A stretch of 31,030 bases of DNA from Paenarthrobacter nitroguajacolicus JCM 14115 (GTDB taxonomy: Bacteria; Actinomycetota; Actinomycetes; Actinomycetales; Micrococcaceae), in the NCBI GenBank assembly GCA_001313365.1, contig BBFS01000055.1:1-31030 (forward strand), written 5' to 3'. Below are positions 1-8,371 of the stretch, one piece after another; the stretch's first letter is position 1; each line of letters starts with the position of its first letter. The notes under the pieces were generated by a model that searched no databases, was not told the origin of the DNA, and worked only from the letters and a program-made list of their open reading frames with translations. The translations under genes and the position numbers were made by a program.

Positions 1-555
1 GCCTCCGGCGACCATGCCGCCGTCGAGCGTGGAAACGTGGGTGCCGGGACCGGGGCCGTTGTTGCGCGCGGCCAGTTCAAGGGCGGGATCGGTACGTCGT
101 CCATCACTCTTGAAGCGGGGTGATCGTTGGAGCCATTGCGGTGGTGAACGCGATGGGGGGGCGCCTGTCTTCGGGGCGGCGGGTCCGCAACCCTCTGCGC
201 GCTCGCTCGTTCCGCCGCAGGGGGCTCAACACCACGTTGGTGGTGATTGCGACCAATGCCGTACTCGATGTGGCTGAGTGCAAGCGGACTGCTTCTGCCG
301 GGCATGCGGGCTTGGCCCGGGCGTTGGATCCGTCCCATACTTTGGCGGACGGTGACACCGTGTTCGCGTTGGCGACCGGCGCCGTCGGGCTTGACCGCAG
401 CACTGAACAGGCGCGGCAGGTCTCGCTGATAACGCTCCAAAGTGCCGCTGCGGAAGCTGTTCGGCTGGCGATTCTCGACGGCGTCCTGGCAGCCGAAAGC
501 GTTTCGACGGCGGCGGGTGACTTCCCCCCCCGGTATCGGCAAGCGGGGGGAGTGA
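1..555 (+). CDS. P1-family peptidase (DmpA/NylC-like), 3' part
   Basis: Only the C-terminal portion lies in the window. The family (MEROPS S58, Ntn-hydrolase fold) cleaves itself in front of a Thr or Ser, which becomes the catalytic nucleophile. Here an Asn-Thr-Thr-Leu motif near 228-239, followed by VVIATNAVLD, matches that site, and downstream GDTVFALATG is also typical of the family. The reading frame changes near 117, where four G stand for an expected five (EAG|VIVGAIAVVNAMGG), and again in the C run near 522. With one C removed there the gene ends in GIGKRGE and a TGA at 553-555. Read literally, the frame runs to 614. The gene precedes infA, where many actinobacteria have map. Family call is fairly secure; substrate cannot be inferred. 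Confidence 0.75.
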
Positions 556-588
556 CGGCTGGAGGCAGGTGCGCTACCATTGACGGAT

Positions 589-617
589 TTAACTTTCCGG
601 CCTCATTGGCGTAGAGT
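589..617 (+). promoter_or_regulatory. Weak candidate promoter upstream of infA
   Basis: TTAACT (589-594), a 17-base spacer and TAGAGT (612-617) each match 4 of 6 sigma-70 consensus positions. An overlapping alternative is TTGACG (580-585) with TCATTG (603-608). Both lie more than 130 bases ahead of infA, in the first non-coding stretch after the peptidase, which suits a promoter for the infA-rplQ operon. The match is modest and may be chance. Confidence 0.3.
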
Positions 618-750
618 TATTTGTTGGTTGTCTGTGCAGCCACGCCCTTTTTAGTGTCGTGGTTCCAAGAGGGCCAAGCAAACAAAAAACGTCCGCTGGA
701 TCTTCGGTGCCTAACTGGAGGACGGCGGCAAACAACAGTTAGCGGAGGAT

Positions 751-973
751 ATGCCAAGAAGGACGGGGGGGTCATTGAGATCGAGGGCGTTGTGACTGAG
801 GCGCTGCCCAATGCGATGTTTCGTGTTGAGCTCACCAATAAGCACGTCGTTCTCGCACACATCTCTGAAGATGCGACAGCACTACATTCGAATCCTCCCC
901 CGAGGACCGGGTAGTGGTGGAGCTGAGCCCATACGACCTCACACGTGGTCGTATCGTCTACCGCTACAAGTAA
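751..973 (+). CDS. infA: Translation initiation factor IF-1
   Basis: IF-1 is a small OB-fold protein that binds the ribosomal A site during initiation. After repair the product is about 73 residues, as expected, ending in [12 protein letters not shown] before TAA at 971-973. Four defects break the frame. One G is missing directly after ATG (ATGCC for ATGGCC). A run of seven G near 765 stands for four and adds a Gly. Two bases are missing near 867 (TCTGAAG where SGK is expected). One extra C lies near 897. The ATG at 751 follows GGAGG at 744-748 with very short spacing. It heads the rpmJ-rpsM-rpsK-rpoA-rplQ cluster, its usual neighbourhood. Identification is secure despite the damage. Confidence 0.9.
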
Positions 974-1045
974 ATTGCTGGGCGGCAAGGCAATAGTGCC
1001 TAAGCCGCTCCAGCAGATCAACTGCAAAACACGCAAAGGAACGCC

Positions 1046-1159
1046 ATGAAGGTCAAGCCGAGCGTCAAGCAGATCTGCGACAAGTGCAAAGTGATCCGCC
1101 GTAACGGCCGGGTCATGGTGATCTGCGAGAACCCGCGCCACAAGCAGCGCCAGGGCTAA
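1046..1159 (+). CDS. rpmJ: 50S ribosomal protein L36
   Basis: Intact 37-residue protein beginning [14 protein letters not shown] and ending [10 protein letters not shown]36 is the smallest protein of the large subunit and binds 23S rRNA. Cys11, Cys14, Cys27 and His32 form the zinc-binding set of the zinc-containing (C+) type. AAAGGA at 1035-1040 lies five bases before the ATG. It sits 72 bases after infA and was too short to be found by simple length-filtered gene calling. One of the few genes here without an indel. Confidence 0.97.
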   Translation: MKVKPSVKQICDKCKVIRRNGRVMVICENPRHKQRQG

Positions 1160-1357
1160 TTCCCCTTTCGGGAATCAGCGTCCGCGAGGACAAACCTGGG
1201 CTGCTAGCCCACGCAAGTAAATAAAGGCAGCACAAGCTGTGCCAGGACTGCATTACAGAGCCTGGTCAGCGAACCCCCCCGGTCGGAGGCTGGGGCCACA
1301 CTGAACGTGTGGGTGTACTGCCTACGACCTCCGGTTTATTCAAGGAGTACTGCCACT
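1160..1357 (+). promoter_or_regulatory. rpmJ-rpsM spacer with small hairpins
   Basis: This 198-base gap is long for a ribosomal-protein operon. It holds three short inverted repeats: ATTCCC/GGGAAT just after the rpmJ stop (about 1161-1175), TGGGCT-GCT-AGCCCA near 1197-1211, and GCACA-AGC-TGTGC near 1230-1242. None has a T tract, so none is a clear terminator. They may form the rpsM mRNA leader or a processing region. The function is inferred only. AAGGAG at 1342-1347 is the rpsM ribosome binding site. Confidence 0.3.
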
Positions 1358-1734
1358 ATGGCTCGTCTCGCTGGCGTAGACATTCCCCGCGAAAAGCGTT
1401 GGAAATTGCGCTTACTTACATCTACGGCGTGGGCAAGACCCGTGCACACGAAACCCTGGCTGCCACCGGCATCAGCGCTGACGTTCGCGTCAAGGACCTG
1501 ACTGACGCCGAGCTGGTCCAGCTGCGTGACTACATTGAAGGCAACTACAAGGTTGAGGGTGACCTTCGCCGCGAGGTAGCCGCTGACATCCGCCGCAAGG
1601 TAGAGATCGGCAGCTACGAAGGCCTGCGCCACCGCAAGGGCCTGCCCGTACGCGGACAGCGTACGAAGACCAACGCTCGTACCCGTAAGGGCCCGAAGCG
1701 CACCGTCGCCGGCAAGAAGAAGGCCGGACGTTAA
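1358..1734 (+). CDS. rpsM: 30S ribosomal protein S13
   Basis: S13 sits in the head of the small subunit and contacts the 5S/L5 bridge and P-site tRNA. The ATG at 1358 follows AAGGAG with ten bases between. [14 protein letters not shown] is read in the first frame, then [16 protein letters not shown] onward in another. One G is missing near 1402-1406 (CGTTGGAAATT for Arg-Val-Glu-Ile). With it restored the protein is 125 residues, normal for the family. The helix-two-turn-helix region GVGKTRA and the basic C-terminal tail ([18 protein letters not shown]) are intact. It begins the rpsM-rpsK-rpoA-rplQ block. Confidence 0.95.
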
Positions 1735-1787
1735 TCCCTCGGGATTAATCCGGTTTTCCCCCCCGATAACTTTCTGTAGGAGAAACA

Positions 1788-2196
1788 ATGCCCCCCGAAG
1801 ACTCGTGGAGCGGTTCGTAAGCCGCGTCGCAAGGATAAGAAGAATATTGCGCTTGGCCAGGCGCACATCAAGAGCACCTTTAACAACACCATCGTGTCCA
1901 TCACGGACCCGAACGGTGCTGTAATCTCATGGGCTTCCGCCGGTGAGGTTGGCTTCAAGGGCTCCCGTAAGTCCACCCCCCCGTTCGCTGCCCAGATGGC
2001 TGCCGAAGCTGCTGCAAAGCGCGCTCAGGAGCACGGTCTGCGCAAGGTTGACGTATTCGTCAAGGGCCCGGGATCCGGACGCGAAACCGCAATCCGTTCG
2101 CTTCAGGCCGCTGGCCTCGAGGTTGGCTCCATCCAGGACGTCACCCCCCCCAGCGCCCACAACGGTTGCCGCCCGCCGAAGCGCCGCCGCGTCTAA
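1788..2196 (+). CDS. rpsK: 30S ribosomal protein S11
   Basis: S11 lies on the platform of the small subunit near the E site. Translation should begin [18 protein letters not shown], but the C run after ATG has six bases instead of five, so the literal frame reads MPPED. From about 1800 the second frame carries the rest: [33 protein letters not shown], and the C-terminal [13 protein letters not shown]. Two longer C runs, near 1976 and 2145, each add an in-frame Pro next to Thr. Corrected length is 133 residues. AGGAG at 1779-1783 is well placed. In most actinobacteria rpsD follows, but here it does not. Confidence 0.95.
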
Positions 2197-2219
2197 TTAG
2201 GTCTTCCCCCGCCTGACCG

Positions 2220-2267
2220 GCCGGGCCTGCTATGGATGGTTTCGATCATCCATCAGCATGGCCCGGC
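2220..2267 (+). promoter_or_regulatory. Large imperfect hairpin upstream of rpoA
   Basis: Arms beginning GCCGGGCC and GCTATGGATG (2220-2238) pair with CATCCATC...GCATGGCCCGGC (2247-2267), with only small bulges and a GTTTCGAT-type loop. It lies in the 150-base gap between rpsK and rpoA, where rpsD sits in many relatives. There is no T tract, so it is not an obvious terminator. It may be a leader or RNA-processing structure; that role is inference. Confidence 0.45.
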
Positions 2268-2346
2268 TGGCCAGGCTGGAAACCGAAGCCGATTTCCACC
2301 ACCTGTGTTGCGTCATATAGCGGATGCTCGCCGAAAGGAAACCTAA

Positions 2347-3360
2347 GTGCTCATTGCACAGCGCCCCACCCTGTCTGAAGAAGTTGTATCCGAGAACCGC
2401 TCCCGTTTCATCATTGAACCGCTGGAGCCGGGCTTCGGCTACACCCTCGGAAACTCCCTCCGCCGTACCCTGCTCTCCTCCATCCCCGGTGCCGCTGTAA
2501 CCAGCATCCGGATCGATGGCGTGCTGCACGAGTTCACCACGGTTCCGGGTGTCAAGGAAGATGTCACCGAGATCATCCTGAACATCAAGAACCTTTCGGT
2601 TTCCTCCGAGCACGATGAGCCGGTTGTTGCTTACCTGCGCAAGCAGGCCCCGGAGTCGTCACCGCCGCGGACATCGCTCCGCCGGCCGGCGTCGAATTCC
2701 ACAACCCGGATCTGCACATTGCCACTCTGAACTCGAAGGGTAAGTTCGAACTCGAACTGACCATCGAGCGCGGCCGTGGCTACGTTTCGGCAGCTCAGAA
2801 CAAGTCCGGCGACTCCGAGATCGGCCGTATTCCGGTTGACTCGATCTACTCGCCGGTCATGAAGGTAACTTTCCGCGTGGAAGCTACCCGTGTTGAGCAG
2901 CGCACCGACTTCGACAAGCTCATTGTCGACGTCGAGACCAAGCAGGCCATCGCCCCCCCGCGCGATGCTGTCGCTTCCGCAGGCACCACCTTGGTGGAAC
3001 TGTTCGGTCTGGCTCGTGAGCTGAACACCGCAGCTGAAGGTATCGAGATTGGCCCGTCGCCGACGGACGCTGCCCTGGCAGCGGACATGGCTCTGCCGAT
3101 CGAGGATCTGGACCTCACCGTCCGTTCCTACAACTGCCTCAAGCGTGAGGGCATCCACACCGTGGGTGAACTCGTTGCCCGCTCCGAGGCTGACCTGATG
3201 GACATTCGTAACTTCGGTGCGAAGTCCATTGACGAGGTCAAGGCAAAGCTCGTGGAACTGGGTCTGTCCCTCAAGGACTCCCCCTCCCGGTTTCGATCTC
3301 GCAGCCCGCGCCGCAGCCATCGAAGAGGACGACGCCGCGTTCAGCGACGACGAGCTCTAA
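2347..3360 (+). CDS. rpoA: RNA polymerase alpha subunit
   Basis: Alpha dimerises to nucleate RNA polymerase assembly, and its C-terminal domain contacts UP elements and activators. The start is GTG at 2347 ([12 protein letters not shown]) after AAAGG at 2334-2338. The N-terminal dimerisation domain shows [20 protein letters not shown]. The C-terminal domain shows [20 protein letters not shown] and [11 protein letters not shown]. Three defects occur: one G missing near 2646 (Lys-Gln-Gly-Pro), an in-frame extra CCC near 2953 (Ala-Pro-Pro-Arg), and one extra C near 3281. Repaired length is about 336 residues, the family norm. The protein ends with an acidic AAFSDDEL tail. The essential, single-copy nature of this gene argues that the breaks are data errors. 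Confidence 0.96.
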
Positions 3361-3426
3361 ACAGCAGATCTTGGCCGCCGGGTCCAGCGATGGACCTGAC
3401 CGGCTTACATAACAGGAGAAATAACT

Positions 3427-3989
3427 ATGCCTACCCCCCCACTAAGGGTCCGCGCCTCGGAGGCGGCCCGGCTCACGAGCGCCTGATGCTCGCGAACCTG
3501 GCAGCTGCTCTTTTTGAGCACAAGCGCATCACCACCACGGTCACCAAGCCAAGCGCCTCAAGCCGTACGCAGAGCGTCTGGTCACCTTCGCCAAGCGTGG
3601 CGACCTCGCTTCCCGCCGCCGCGTTCTCGGCTGATCAGCGACAAGGGCGTTGTCCACGAGCTGTTCACCGACATCGCCGGCGCCGTTGCTAACCGCGATG
3701 GTGGCTACACCCGCATCACCAAGATCGGCAACCGCAAGGGCGACAACGCTCCCATGGCTGTCATCGAGCTCGTTCTCGAGCCGGTTTCCCCCCCGAAGCA
3801 GGCCGTTGTTGCTGAAGCAACCGCTGCCGCTGCCAAGCTGCTCCGGCTGCCGAGGAAGAGGTCGTTGAGACCGAAGCTGTAGAGACCGAAGCTGCTGAAA
3901 CCGAAGAGGCTCCGGCCGCTGAGGCAGAAGCTGCTGAAGCTGAAGCTGCTGAGACCGAAGAGGCTCCGGCCGCTGAGGACAAGAAGTAA
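3427..3989 (+). CDS. rplQ: 50S ribosomal protein L17 with acidic C-terminal extension
   Basis: L17 binds 23S rRNA near the tunnel exit. The ATG at 3427 follows AGGAGAA. The conserved core reads [41 protein letters not shown] and [22 protein letters not shown]. Frame breaks occur in the C run near 3434 and at a missing G near 3547 (Lys-Ala-Lys), a missing C near 3629 (Val-Leu-Gly-Leu) and a missing G near 3837 (Ala-Lys-Ala-Ala). The last third is an Ala/Glu tail typical of actinobacterial L17, built partly from a repeated TEEAPAAE unit. Corrected length is about 187 residues. It closes the alpha operon, 69 bases after rpoA. Confidence 0.94.
3900..3978 (+). repeat. Internal 25-bp direct repeat in rplQ tail
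   Basis: An identical 25-base unit occurs at 3900-3924 and 3954-3978, encoding Thr-Glu-Glu-Ala-Pro-Ala-Ala-Glu each time. The two are separated by a degenerate Glu-Ala stretch. This shows how the acidic tail grows by slippage or unequal exchange. Confidence 0.85.
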
Positions 3990-4008
3990 TTCACTGAATT
4001 CTTCACAG

Positions 4009-4022
4009 TAGACTTAAGTCTA
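4009..4022. promoter_or_regulatory. Perfect 14-bp palindrome between rplQ and truA
   Basis: TAGACTTAAGTCTA is perfectly self-complementary and ends on the A of the putative truA ATG. It stands in a short AT-rich gap after the rplQ stop. It could be an operator or part of the termination structure that follows. No regulator can be named. Confidence 0.4.
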
Positions 4023-4923
4023 TGAACGAACGAAAACCCGCTGCCCCCCGTCATGGGGGGGGCGGCGGGTTTTTGCGTGTCCGGCTGGATCTTTCCTACG
4101 ACGGCGGCCCTTTCAATGGGTGGGCCCTGCAGCCCGGTCTTCGCACCGTTCAAGGATCCGTGGAAGAGGCTTTGGCGCTTCTCCTGCAGCGCCCGATTCG
4201 CGTGACGGTTGCCGGCAGGACCGACGCCGGAGTCCACGCCCGGGGGGGCCAAGTGGTTCACCTGGACCTGAGCGAAGCCGAGTGGCTGTCGCTGCCGCGG
4301 GGGGGCACGAACTTGATCCCGGCGCTGCGCTCTTGCGCCGCCTCCGTGGCGCCTTGAGCCGAATTCTCGGTGACCTGACGGGTGCTATTGAAGTGCACGA
4401 CGCCGGTCTGGCGCCCGAGGGCTTCGACGCCCGCTTCTCAGCGTTGTGGCGGAGATACAGTTACCGCATAGCCGACAGTCCGGAACGCTGGGACCCGGTT
4501 CTGCGCGGGATTACTTTGTGGCATAAGGCGCCGTTGGACGTTGCGCTCATGAACGAAGCGGCCAGTTCGTTGCTGGGCCTCCAGGATTTCCGTTCCTATT
4601 GCAAACCCCCCCGCGAGGGAGCGACGACCATCCGCGAGCTGCAGCAGTTCTCGTTTGCGCGTGGAAGCGACGACGTTATTGTTGCCACGGTGCAGGCTGA
4701 TGCGTTCTGCCACAACATGGTGCGGTCCCTGGTAGGTTCGGCCTTGCGAGTTGGAGAGGGCCTGGAAACTCCGGCGTGGCTGCACTCGCGGCTCCTGGAA
4801 CGGAAGCGCGATGCCAAGTCTGTTCTCGCTGCGCCGCATCCCTTGGTGCTGGAGGAAGTTGCCTACCCGTCCGACAGCGAGTTGCTGGCTCGCGCGGAGC
4901 TGACTCGGGCGCGGCGGGAGTAG
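4022..4923 (+). CDS. truA: tRNA pseudouridine(38-40) synthase
   Basis: TruA converts U38-U40 of the tRNA anticodon arm to pseudouridine. The catalytic Asp lies in [10 protein letters not shown] near 4210-4240. LDLSYDG at the start and [16 protein letters not shown] toward the end are family signatures. The frame changes in the G run at 4299-4305 (LPRG then [12 protein letters not shown]), where seven G stand for five. Other C/G runs add Gly or Pro in frame. The product is about 300 residues. The start is uncertain. ATG 4022 gives MNERKPAAP plus a Gly-rich stretch that coincides with a terminator hairpin. A TTG at 4073 ([11 protein letters not shown]) would start just after the hairpin. Placement after rplQ is the standard actinobacterial order. 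Confidence 0.93.
4033..4074 (+). terminator. Rho-independent terminator of the alpha operon, inside the truA 5' end
   Basis: AAAACCCGCTG plus a C run (4033-4049) pairs over 17 bases with a G run plus CGGCGGGTTTT (4057-4073), with a single T-G wobble. The loop covers 4050-4056 and the stem is followed by T residues. The A-rich upstream and T-rich downstream sides are classic. It overlaps codons 5-18 of truA if ATG 4022 is used. C/G run lengths may be inflated, but the pairing survives shorter runs. Confidence 0.75.
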
Positions 4924-5045
4924 CCCTATCTGTCCCTGCCTATGGTGAGTTGCGCGGACGTGGGAGGACCCCCTCCCGGCTCTGGGTACCGGAAGGGGGG
5001 GCCGTTGTGGCCGCCCGTGGTCTGGGATCCGCGAACGGCCGGTTT
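4924..5045. other. Convergent intergenic region truA/tadC
   Basis: It separates truA (plus) from the Tad locus (minus). A GGGAGG-ACC(C)-CCTCCC hairpin near 4964-4979 could end truA transcription. A TTTTAGGG/CCCTAAAA pair (about 5044-5073, overlapping the tadC 3' end) could serve both directions. Neither has a clean T tract, so termination is only suggested. Confidence 0.35.
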
Positions 5046-5962
5046 TTAGGGCAGTAACACCAGAACCCTAAAAGTGCCGGCCAGATTAGTCATCACATTG
5101 AGGACGGCCGGACCATGATGACGATGAAAAGCACCGGCAAGATGCAGAACATCAGGGGGGGAACAAAACTTTGACGGGCAGCTTCATTGCCTGCTCTTCT
5201 GCCCTTTGGCGACGCTTGATACGCATTTGCTTGGCTTGGGTCCGCAGGACGTTGGCTATGGCGATCCCATAGGTATCGGCCTGCACTATGGCCCCGACGA
5301 ATGCCCTGAGGTCGTGGACATCCACACGTTCGGCCAACGCCACGTATGCTTCCTTGCGGCTGCGTCCCGCCTGCATGTCCTGCAGTGTTCGGAGCATTTC
5401 CATGGCCAGCGGTCCCGAACCATTCTGCCCGGCCCGGGCCATGGCCCCCTTCAAAACCAAGGCCGGCTTCAACGGAGATGAGCATCTGGTCCAGAGTGTT
5501 GGGTAGCTCAGTTTGGATTGCCTTTTGCCGTTCGGCAGCGCGGCCGTGGATGATCAGGTCCGGGATGAAGTACACCAGCAACACTGCGGCCAGGTACAGC
5601 AGGAAACCCTGACCCGAAGGGGCTCTCAGGAAGAACAACAGACCCACGAGACCTGCTGCCAAGGCCAACGCTGGTTTGAGGATCAGGAGGCGTCCCAGGG
5701 GCATTCCCGCTGGTCGGCCCAATTTGGCCAGCAACTTGTCCAGCCAGATGGTGTAGCCCTTTGGGGGGGTGAGCTTTGCACCCACGCGTTGCAGGTTGAA
5801 TGCTGACGGCTGTGCCCCCAAGTCAGTGGCCATTCCTGCGCTTCGACTCAAGTTGGTACGGACGGTTGCGAGGCCAGTACGGTCTACTGAAATGAACGCC
5901 CATGCCATAAAGGCGATGGGAACTACGATCAAGGCGACGGACGCCCATGCAATAACGTTCAT
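5046..5962 (-). CDS. tadC: Tad pilus inner-membrane platform protein TadC (GspF-like)
   Basis: TadC and TadB form the membrane platform on which the CpaF ATPase assembles the Flp pilus. The N-terminal part shows a membrane helix (VALIVVPIAFMAWAF), then LILKPALALAAGLVGLLFFL and a third helix at YLAAVLLVYFIPDLII. The conserved F-domain core follows: ELPNTLDQMLISVEAGLGFE, then in another frame MARAGQNGSGPLAMEM and FVGAIVQADTYGIAIANVLR. Frame breaks lie near 5464, in the G run at 5155-5161, and at a missing G near 5114 (Ile-Met-Gly-Pro). Repaired, the protein ends NLAGTFRVLVLLP with TAA at 5046-5048, about 305 residues. The ATG at 5962 follows AGGGAG, ten bases past the tadB stop. A GTG at 5968 is a weaker alternative. 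Confidence 0.88.
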
Positions 5963-5971
5963 GGTCACTCC

Positions 5972-6924
5972 CTAGAACTTGATCTTGACGACGCGGCTGA
6001 GCCAGAAGGAGCCCAACGCAAGAAGGACGACGGCTACCACGAGCATGATCCAACCCACGGGGGTGCGTGAAGAGAGGCTGGATGTACGTCCCGTTGGCGA
6101 GGCTGAGGTACAGAAACATGCCGGTCGGCAGTGCTATGAGCACATACGCTGACAGTCGACCTTCAGCGCTGAGGCCCGCACTTGGCCTTTGATTTGTGAC
6201 CGCTCGCGGATCGTTTCAGCCACGTGGTCCAGTACTTCAGCCAAGTCGCCGCCCACTTCACGATGAATTTCGATGGCCTGGGTGGCCCAGAGGAAATCCT
6301 CGCTGTGTAGACGGTTTGCTGCGTCCAGGAGTGCATCGCGGAGGTCACGTCCCAGACGGACTTCTCCTACGATCCTGGCGAATTCTTCCTTGGTAGGTGA
6401 CTGTGCCTCCAGAGCCACAGCATCGACTGCCCGCAGCAAGCTATGACCGGCCCGCATGCTGCCGGACAGCATTTGCAGCGTGTCGCCCAGTTGAGCTTCG
6501 AACTGCGCCCGGCGTCGGGACGTCATGACGCTCAGAACCATGCGTGCGCCGATGGGCACTAAGATTCCGAAGAGTATTGCCACCAAGAGACCGCCGAGGA
6601 TGAAGCCTACGACGGCGCCAGTGAAGGTGGCGCAGATGACCAAGAGTACGTAGTCCGCCGGCCGCATCCTGGAGCCGGCCTGCTCAAGGAGAAGCCTGGT
6701 TCCGGAAGCCCTGCTGGCCGAAACTGACCCATCTACCAATGCGACAGCAGAATTTGTCACCCGGGTCAGCACTGAGTCCTGGGTGCCGGCGTTTGGACGC
6801 CGCCGGGACAATGCGATTGCCGAGTTTCTCGACCGAGGGATGAGAAAGAGACCGATTGCCAAGCCGCAAATCCCAGGATTACCCCCCCGCCGATGAGCAG
6901 CAGGGGACTGGTTGCGGTGATCAT
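5972..6924 (-). CDS. tadB: Tad pilus inner-membrane platform protein TadB (GspF-like)
   Basis: TadB is the partner of TadC. Restored, it starts [13 protein letters not shown] (ATG 6924) and overlaps the cpaF stop as ATGA, which suggests translational coupling. One G is missing near 6864 (Gly-Phe-Ala-Gly-Leu-Ala) and a G run near 6882 is inflated. A central membrane pair ([36 protein letters not shown]) precedes the GspF-like core: [33 protein letters not shown] and [24 protein letters not shown]. Another break near 6165 leads to the C-terminal helices ([16 protein letters not shown] and [18 protein letters not shown]) and TAG at 5972-5974. Length is about 317 residues, normal for TadB. Confidence 0.88.
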
Positions 6925-8371
6925 CGCTTTCCACCGCCAGCTGCCATCGTTCCAAAGACCGCTGGTGAAATATGGATGCCCAAGTCCGCAAAGTGGTCTA
7001 CGAACCGTGGCCGCACACCGGTCGGAACCGGTTTCCCTAGGAATCGCCCGTTTGCGTCCATCCCTGCTGAGTAGTCGAAGGTGAAGGCATCCTGCAGGGT
7101 GACAACATCACCTTCCATGCCTTGAACTTCCGTCACATGCGTGATGCGGCGGGTGCCGTCGCGCAACCGCGAAATTTGGACAACCAGGTTCACAGCGGAC
7201 GAAATCTGCTCTCGAATTGCGCGGAGAGGTAAATCCATGCCGGCCATCAGTACCAACGTTTCAAGGCGTGCGATGGCGTCGCGCGGAGAATTCGCGTGGA
7301 CAGTGGAAATGGAACCATCGTGGCCGGTGTTCATTGCTTGAAGCATGTCCAGTGCCTCACCGCCACGAACTTCGCCCACTACGATCCGGTCTGGGCGCAT
7401 GCGCAGGGAATTTCGCACGAGATCCCGGATGGCGATCTCACCCTTTCCTTCGATGTTGCTTGGTCGGCTTTCCAACCGGACAACGTGCGATTGCTGGAGC
7501 TGCAGTTCCACGGCGTCTTCGATGGTGACGATGCGTTCATCTGAAGGAAGAAACGATGACAGGACGTTCAAGAGCGTTGTCTTTCCTGTTCCTGTACCGC
7601 CCGAGACGATGATGTTCAGCCGGGCCTGTACGCACGCGTGAAGCAGTTCGGTGATCTCGGGGCTCATGGTTCCCAATTGGATGAGATTCTGGGCCGTTAG
7701 CGGCACGCGGCCAAACTTCGAATCGTGAGTGACGATCCATTGACAGCGAGCGGAGGAATAATCGCATTGACTCGGGATCCGTCCGAGAGCCTTGCGTCCA
7801 CCAGTGGAGAGGACTCGTCAATGCGGCGGCCAACCTTGGAGACAATCCGCTCAATGATTCGGCGAAGATGCTCTTCGGAGCTGAAATGAACATTGGTTAA
7901 GTGAAGCCTTCCGGCAATTTCCACGTAGACCTTGTCGGCACCGTTCACCATGATCTCTGTGACGTCCTTGTCGTCAAGGAACCGTTGAAGCGGCCCAAGA
8001 CCAAGAACGTCGTCAGCGATTTCCTGGACCAGTCGTTGTCTCTCCTGGGATGTCAGCGGAATGTCGTCTTCGTCAATAACGGCACGGAGTTCCTCTTTGA
8101 CGTAGCGGTGGAGTTCCGCCTCATCCAGTGTGGTGTCTGAAATTCGGGAACCCATACGATCAAACAACGCTGAACTGGTGCGTTCTTTGACTGCTGACAA
8201 CGCTTGGCTTGAGTCCTCGGTAGTTCCTCCTGCTCCCGTTGAATCGGCGATGTAGTCAGGGGGGGTGTGGGTTGCGGGCCCGGCCCATGGATCTCCCAAT
8301 GTTGACGTGCCCGGGGGGGTCTCAACTTCCAGCCCCCCCCGAGCGGTCTGAAGGCGCTTTGCGAGGTTCAC
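6921..8371 (-). CDS. cpaF: Tad pilus assembly ATPase CpaF/TadA
   Basis: This type II/IV secretion-type ATPase powers Flp pilus assembly. The first ~70 residues form a low-complexity leader. The N-terminal domain then shows [21 protein letters not shown] and [21 protein letters not shown]. The ATPase domain has Walker [10 protein letters not shown] (about residue 262), the Asp box [10 protein letters not shown], Walker [15 protein letters not shown] and the His box [13 protein letters not shown]. One base is missing near 7717, between TIR and [11 protein letters not shown], so the gene appears as two open frames. The GTG start at 8371 overlaps the cpaE stop (GTGA), and the TGA overlaps the tadB ATG. 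Repaired length is about 483 residues. Identification is secure. Confidence 0.93.
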
